Of a stretch of 64,000 nt of DNA, positions 60,681-64,000 are shown piece by piece. Numbering within the stretch: the stretch's first letter is position 1; each line of letters starts with the position of its first letter. Source of the DNA: an uncultured Caryophanales bacterium (lineage in GTDB: Bacteria > Bacillota_I > Bacilli_A > RFN20 > CAG-288); the NCBI GenBank assembly GCA_949287425.1, contig CASEGJ010000010.1, forward strand, positions 1-64,000. The letters run 5' to 3'. A program made the position numbers and the translations under genes. The notes below the pieces were generated by a model. That model was given only the letters and a program-made list of their open reading frames with translations, was not told where the DNA came from and did no database searches.

Positions 60681-62030
60681 ATGGAAGATACAAAAGCGAT
60701 TAGTTTAGAGGAATTATCGAATTTAAATACTAATTATTTAAGTGATAAATCTCATACAGCTATTAGACATAGTTTAGCTAAAAACAAATTAAAAGATGTT
60801 GTTTATTCTTTAGATGATGCGATAAATCAGCAATTTACTTTTTCAATAGATCTTCCTAGCTTACCAGTAACTAATCAAAAGCAATCTGGTCGCTGTTGGA
60901 TTTTTTCCGCCTTGAATTTACTTAGAGAAAAAATTGCTAAGGAATTAAATATTAAAGGTCAATTTGAAATTTCACAAAACTATATTGCTTTTTACGATAA
61001 GCTTGAAAAAATTAATTATACGTTAGAAACTATCATTTCTTTATTAAATGAAGGAGCTAATTCGTATTACAGGATGTTTATTTTGCAAAATGGAATTAGC
61101 GATGGCGGGCAATGGGATATGTTTGTTAGCTTAGTTAAAAAATATGGAATTTGTCCAAAAGCAAGCATGGTTGAAACTTGCCAATCTTCATATACTATTG
61201 AGATGAATAGGCTTATCAATTCTTCTATTAGAAAATTCGCTTATGAAGTTAATAATTTATATAAATCTGGATCTACTTACAAAGCTATAGAAATATTGAA
61301 AAAAGAATATTTAACTAGATTCTATAACTTATTAGTTGATTGTTTTGGTATTCCACCTAAACATTTTGATTTTGAATATATAGATAAGGATAATAATTAT
61401 CATATTGAAAAAGAGTTAACCCCTGTTTCCTTTTTTAAAAAATATATTGGCGATTCAATTTTAGATTACGTTTCTGCTATTAACGCTCCAACTGATGATA
61501 AAAAATATAATACTTCATATACTGTTAAATATTTAGGTAACGTTATTGAAGGAAGAAAAGTTACACATTTGAATTTAGAGATGTCTAGAATGAAGCAGCT
61601 TATTATCAATCAACTAAAAGATGGAAATATGGTTTGGTTTGGTAGTGACGTTTCTAGATATAATATTAGAGAAAACGAACTTGGGCTTTGGGATGATAAG
61701 CATTTTGACTATCAATCTTGTTTTGAATTAGATGTATCTTTTGATAAAAAAGCTATGTTAGATTACTTTGATTCAGCTATGAATCACGCAATGGTTATAA
61801 CTGGTGTCGATATTAAAAATGGCAAACCAATTAGATGGAAGATACAAAATTCTTGGGGAAATGATACTGCTAACAAAGGTTATTTTGTTATGTCAGATAC
61901 TTTCTTTGATAAATTTGTATATCAAGCAGCTATCTTGAAAAAATATTTATCTAAAAATGAGCTTGAAGCATATAATAAAACGCCAATTGAGCTTGAACCT
62001 TGGGATCCATTTGGCACATTGGCTGATTAA
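60681..62030 (+). CDS. pepC: C1-family cysteine aminopeptidase (PepC/bleomycin hydrolase)
   Basis: An intracellular papain-fold aminopeptidase. The catalytic Cys is in NQKQSGRCWIFSALNLLR (about residue 72). The His is in NHAMVITG (about residue 372) and the Asn in IQNSWGND. Length 449 matches PepC. ATG 60681 was chosen for its GAAAGGG SD; it starts 1 nt after the engB stop. The T-box leader of valS follows. Confidence 0.95.
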   Translation: MEDTKAISLEELSNLNTNYLSDKSHTAIRHSLAKNKLKDVVYSLDDAINQQFTFSIDLPSLPVTNQKQSGRCWIFSALNLLREKIAKELNIKGQFEISQNYIAFYDKLEKINYTLETIISLLNEGANSYYRMFILQNGISDGGQWDMFVSLVKKYGICPKASMVETCQSSYTIEMNRLINSSIRKFAYEVNNLYKSGSTYKAIEILKKEYLTRFYNLLVDCFGIPPKHFDFEYIDKDNNYHIEKELTPVSFFKKYIGDSILDYVSAINAPTDDKKYNTSYTVKYLGNVIEGRKVTHLNLEMSRMKQLIINQLKDGNMVWFGSDVSRYNIRENELGLWDDKHFDYQSCFELDVSFDKKAMLDYFDSAMNHAMVITGVDIKNGKPIRWKIQNSWGNDTANKGYFVMSDTFFDKFVYQAAILKKYLSKNELEAYNKTPIELEPWDPFGTLAD

Positions 62031-62034
62031 TTTC

Positions 62035-62063
62035 TTGAATAATAATTTACATGCTGATATTAT
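62035..62063 (+). promoter_or_regulatory. Promoter of the valS T-box transcript
   Basis: TTGAAT (62035-62040), spacer 17, TATTAT (62058-62063). Transcription would start near 62070. Confidence 0.75.
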
Positions 62064-62069
62064 TTTAAT

Positions 62070-62268
62070 GTCTAGAGTTGTTTACCGATATTTAAATTAA
62101 ATAGAGAGTCTTCGTTAGGTGAAAGTAAGACAATTTAAATGGAAACTTGTCGCTAGAATATTCTATATTTAAAAATTAAGCTAAAGTGTGGAGAGAAATC
62201 TCTGAACTGAGGTGGTACCGCGTTAATTATGACGTCCTCAGATAACTGAAGACGTTTTTTATTTTGGA
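62070..62268 (+). promoter_or_regulatory. T-box leader controlling valS (valine)
   Basis: The T-box motif AACTGAGGTGGTACCGCG is at 62205-62222. Stem I contains AGAGAG and GGTGAAAG, with a probable specifier GTC at 62149-62151, a valine codon. The terminator stem ACGTCCTCAG (62232-62241) / CTGAAGACGT (62246-62255) is followed by TTTTTTATTTT. The antiterminator would form on binding uncharged tRNA-Val. Confidence 0.9.
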
Positions 62269-62278
62269 GGTTGAAAAT

Positions 62279-64000
62279 ATGTTAATGGAAAAAAATTACA
62301 ATCACAAGCAAGTAGAAGAGGGAAAATTTGAAAAATGGAAAAAAGATGGATATTTTGATTCATCTAATGATTTATCTAATAAAAAAGAGAAATTTTCAAT
62401 GATTGTTCCACCTCCTAATATTACTGGTGTATTGCATATTGGCCATGCATTAGATACTTCCATATATGATATCTTTGCTAGATATAAAAAACTTCACGGC
62501 TATGACGTATTCTTTTGTCCAGGCACTGATCATGCTGGAATTGCTACTCAAGCTAAAGTTGAAGCTAATCTTGCTAAACAAGGATTAACTAGATACGATT
62601 TAGGTAGAGAAAACTTTGTAAAAGAAGTTTATAAATGGAAAGAAACTACTTCTTCAACAATTCATAAACAATGGGCTAGTTTAGGAATTGGTATGGATTA
62701 TAAAAAAGAGCGCTTTACTATGGATGAAAAAACAAGTAAGGCAGTTATGGTGGTTTTTAAACAGCTTTATGATGAAGGATTAATCTATCAAGGTGAAAGG
62801 ATAATTAACTGGGATGTCGAACTTCAAACAGCTTTATCTAATATTGAAGTTGAACATAAAGATATACCGGGAAAATTCTATTATTTTAAATATAGATTAG
62901 CTGATGATTTAGATAAGTATTTTGTAATTGCAACCACTCGTCCTGAAACTATGTTTGGCGATGTTTGCGTCGTATTTAATCCTAAAGATGAAAGATATAA
63001 AAAATATGAAGGTAAATATGTAATAAATCCAGCTAATGGTGAAAAATTAATCATGATTTCTGATTATTATGTCGATAAAGATTTTGGAACAGGCTTAATG
63101 AAATGTACTCCTGCTCATGATCCTAACGATTTTAATATTGCTAAAAGGCATAATTTAGCTATGCCAGTTTGTATGAATAAAGATGGAACTATGAATGAAC
63201 TTGCTAAAGAATTTAACAAGTTAGATAGATTTGAATGCCGCGATAGATTAGTAGAAAAAATTAAAGCTAACGGCGATTTAGAAAAAATTGAAGATATCGT
63301 TCATTCTGTCGGTCATTCTGAAAGAAGTCACAGCATAGTTGAGCCTAGATTATCTAAACAGTGGTTTATTAAAATGAGACCATTAGCTGATAAAGTTTTA
63401 GAATTACAAAAAAACAAAGAAACAAAGATCAATTTCTTTCCAAAGCGTTTTGAAAGATTATTTGAACAATGGTTAGTCAATACAGAAGATTGGTGTATTT
63501 CTCGTCAATTGTGGTGGGGACATAGAATACCTATCTATACCAATAAAAAGACTGGTGAAATTGTTTGTTCTATTGAAAAATTAGATGAGAATGAATACGT
63601 TCAAGATGAAGATGTTTTAGATACTTGGTTTTCGTCTGGATTATCTCCATTTGCTTTAAATGATTGGCCAGATGTTGAATCTAGTTTATATAAGAGATAT
63701 TATCCGTTAGATTTGATGATTACCGGTTATGACATTTTATTTTTCTGGGTTGCTAGAATGGCTTTTATGGGAGCTCATTTTACCTCTAAATTGCCATTTA
63801 AGAACTGCTTTTTGCACGGACTAGTTCGCGATGAACAAGGTAGAAAGATGTCTAAATCATTAGGTAATGGTATCGACCCGATTAAAGTTATAGATGAATA
63901 TGGCGCTGATTCACTTAGATATGCTTTAGCAACTAGTGTAACTCCTGGTCTTGATATGTCATTTGGTTATGATAAGATCAAACAGGCTCATATTTTCTTA
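62279..64000 (+). CDS. valS: Valyl-tRNA synthetase (3' truncated by the window)
   Basis: Charges tRNA-Val. 574 codons are visible and the frame is open to the right edge. The HIGH-type motif NITGVLHIGHALDTS is near residues 45-59. The editing domain includes TTRPETMFGD, the tryptophan motif WWGHRIP lies downstream, and the KMSKS loop GRKMSKSLGNG is near residue 525. Start ATG 62279 has GGAGG 8 nt upstream; a second ATG at 62285 in frame is possible. It is controlled by the T-box leader just before it. Confidence 0.97.
   Translation, partial: MLMEKNYNHKQVEEGKFEKWKKDGYFDSSNDLSNKKEKFSMIVPPPNITGVLHIGHALDTSIYDIFARYKKLHGYDVFFCPGTDHAGIATQAKVEANLAKQGLTRYDLGRENFVKEVYKWKETTSSTIHKQWASLGIGMDYKKERFTMDEKTSKAVMVVFKQLYDEGLIYQGERIINWDVELQTALSNIEVEHKDIPGKFYYFKYRLADDLDKYFVIATTRPETMFGDVCVVFNPKDERYKKYEGKYVINPANGEKLIMISDYYVDKDFGTGLMKCTPAHDPNDFNIAKRHNLAMPVCMNKDGTMNELAKEFNKLDRFECRDRLVEKIKANGDLEKIEDIVHSVGHSERSHSIVEPRLSKQWFIKMRPLADKVLELQKNKETKINFFPKRFERLFEQWLVNTEDWCISRQLWWGHRIPIYTNKKTGEIVCSIEKLDENEYVQDEDVLDTWFSSGLSPFALNDWPDVESSLYKRYYPLDLMITGYDILFFWVARMAFMGAHFTSKLPFKNCFLHGLVRDEQGRKMSKSLGNGIDPIKVIDEYGADSLRYALATSVTPGLDMSFGYDKIKQAHIFL

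Noticed and set aside
1-64000. TGA read as Trp (Mycoplasma code)
   Set aside because: TGA ends several full-length genes (mutS2, spx) exactly where homologues end, and TGG is used for Trp throughout.
1-64000. CRISPR arrays, prophage, transposases, integrase sites
   Set aside because: None seen. Repeats found are terminator hairpins, T-box stems, CIRCE boxes and coding repeats only.

Overview
The window is a chromosomal segment of a low-GC, Gram-positive-type bacterium. It carries the Bacillota versions of many systems: T-box leaders before ileS and valS, MutS2, RNase HIII, Spx, a CIRCE operator, CdaA and zinc-binding S14 and L36. TGA acts as a stop (mutS2, spx) and TGG encodes Trp, so this is the standard bacterial code and not the Mycoplasma/Spiroplasma code. 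A superoxide reductase, fused L-serine dehydratase and acetate kinase fit an anaerobic fermenter. Very AT-rich codon use, short intergenic regions and several SD-less starts suggest a compact genome, perhaps a gut or environmental Bacilli lineage close to Mollicutes or Erysipelotrichia; that placement is inference. No rRNA, CRISPR array, phage, insertion sequence or resistance gene was seen, and no gene-free stretch exceeds 300 bases.

Layout. 1-1342: the C-terminal end of an FtsX-type permease cut by the window edge. 1441-16572: one long ribosomal superoperon (S10, spc and alpha clusters fused) with its own promoter and structured leader, running rpsJ to rplQ with secY, adk, map, infA and rpoA, ending in a strong terminator. 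rpmD (L30) is missing from its usual place. 16591-24611: accessory metabolism and stress genes on both strands (serine dehydratase, tRNA-Thr, MscL, an alpha/beta hydrolase, tRNA-Gly, CdaA, Nudix, DeoD, two membrane proteins, Spx). 24643-29047: T-box, ileS, lspA, rluD. 29036-34091: rnhC, mutS2, uvrC (nucleic-acid repair). 34100-38607: all minus strand (lipoprotein with InlB-type repeats, DUF2188 protein, tRNA-Gly, thioredoxin, TraX-like and CPBP membrane proteins). 38732-46064: a 1717-residue membrane-anchored protein, an IMPACT-family protein, Mrp and a HEPN-like/CBS protein. 46074-50344: superoxide reductase, tRNA-Arg, NrnA, an asymmetric ABC-F ATPase and a double-thioredoxin lipoprotein. 50426-56077: ackA divergent from glgB-glgP (glycogen). 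56158-62030: trigger factor, then a CIRCE-controlled lon-engB-pepC group. 62070-64000: T-box and valS, cut by the right edge.

Points that stand out: a giant protein with a CvpA-like membrane anchor and degenerate ~200-residue repeats; an ABC-F protein in which one of the two composite ATP sites has lost both its Walker A and its signature motif; two CIRCE-like boxes bracketing the lon promoter; a set of genes with a Pribnow box 6-8 nt before the start codon and no Shine-Dalgarno, implying leaderless mRNAs; an L23 with a ~110-residue charged N-terminal tail; and an enlarged MscL.
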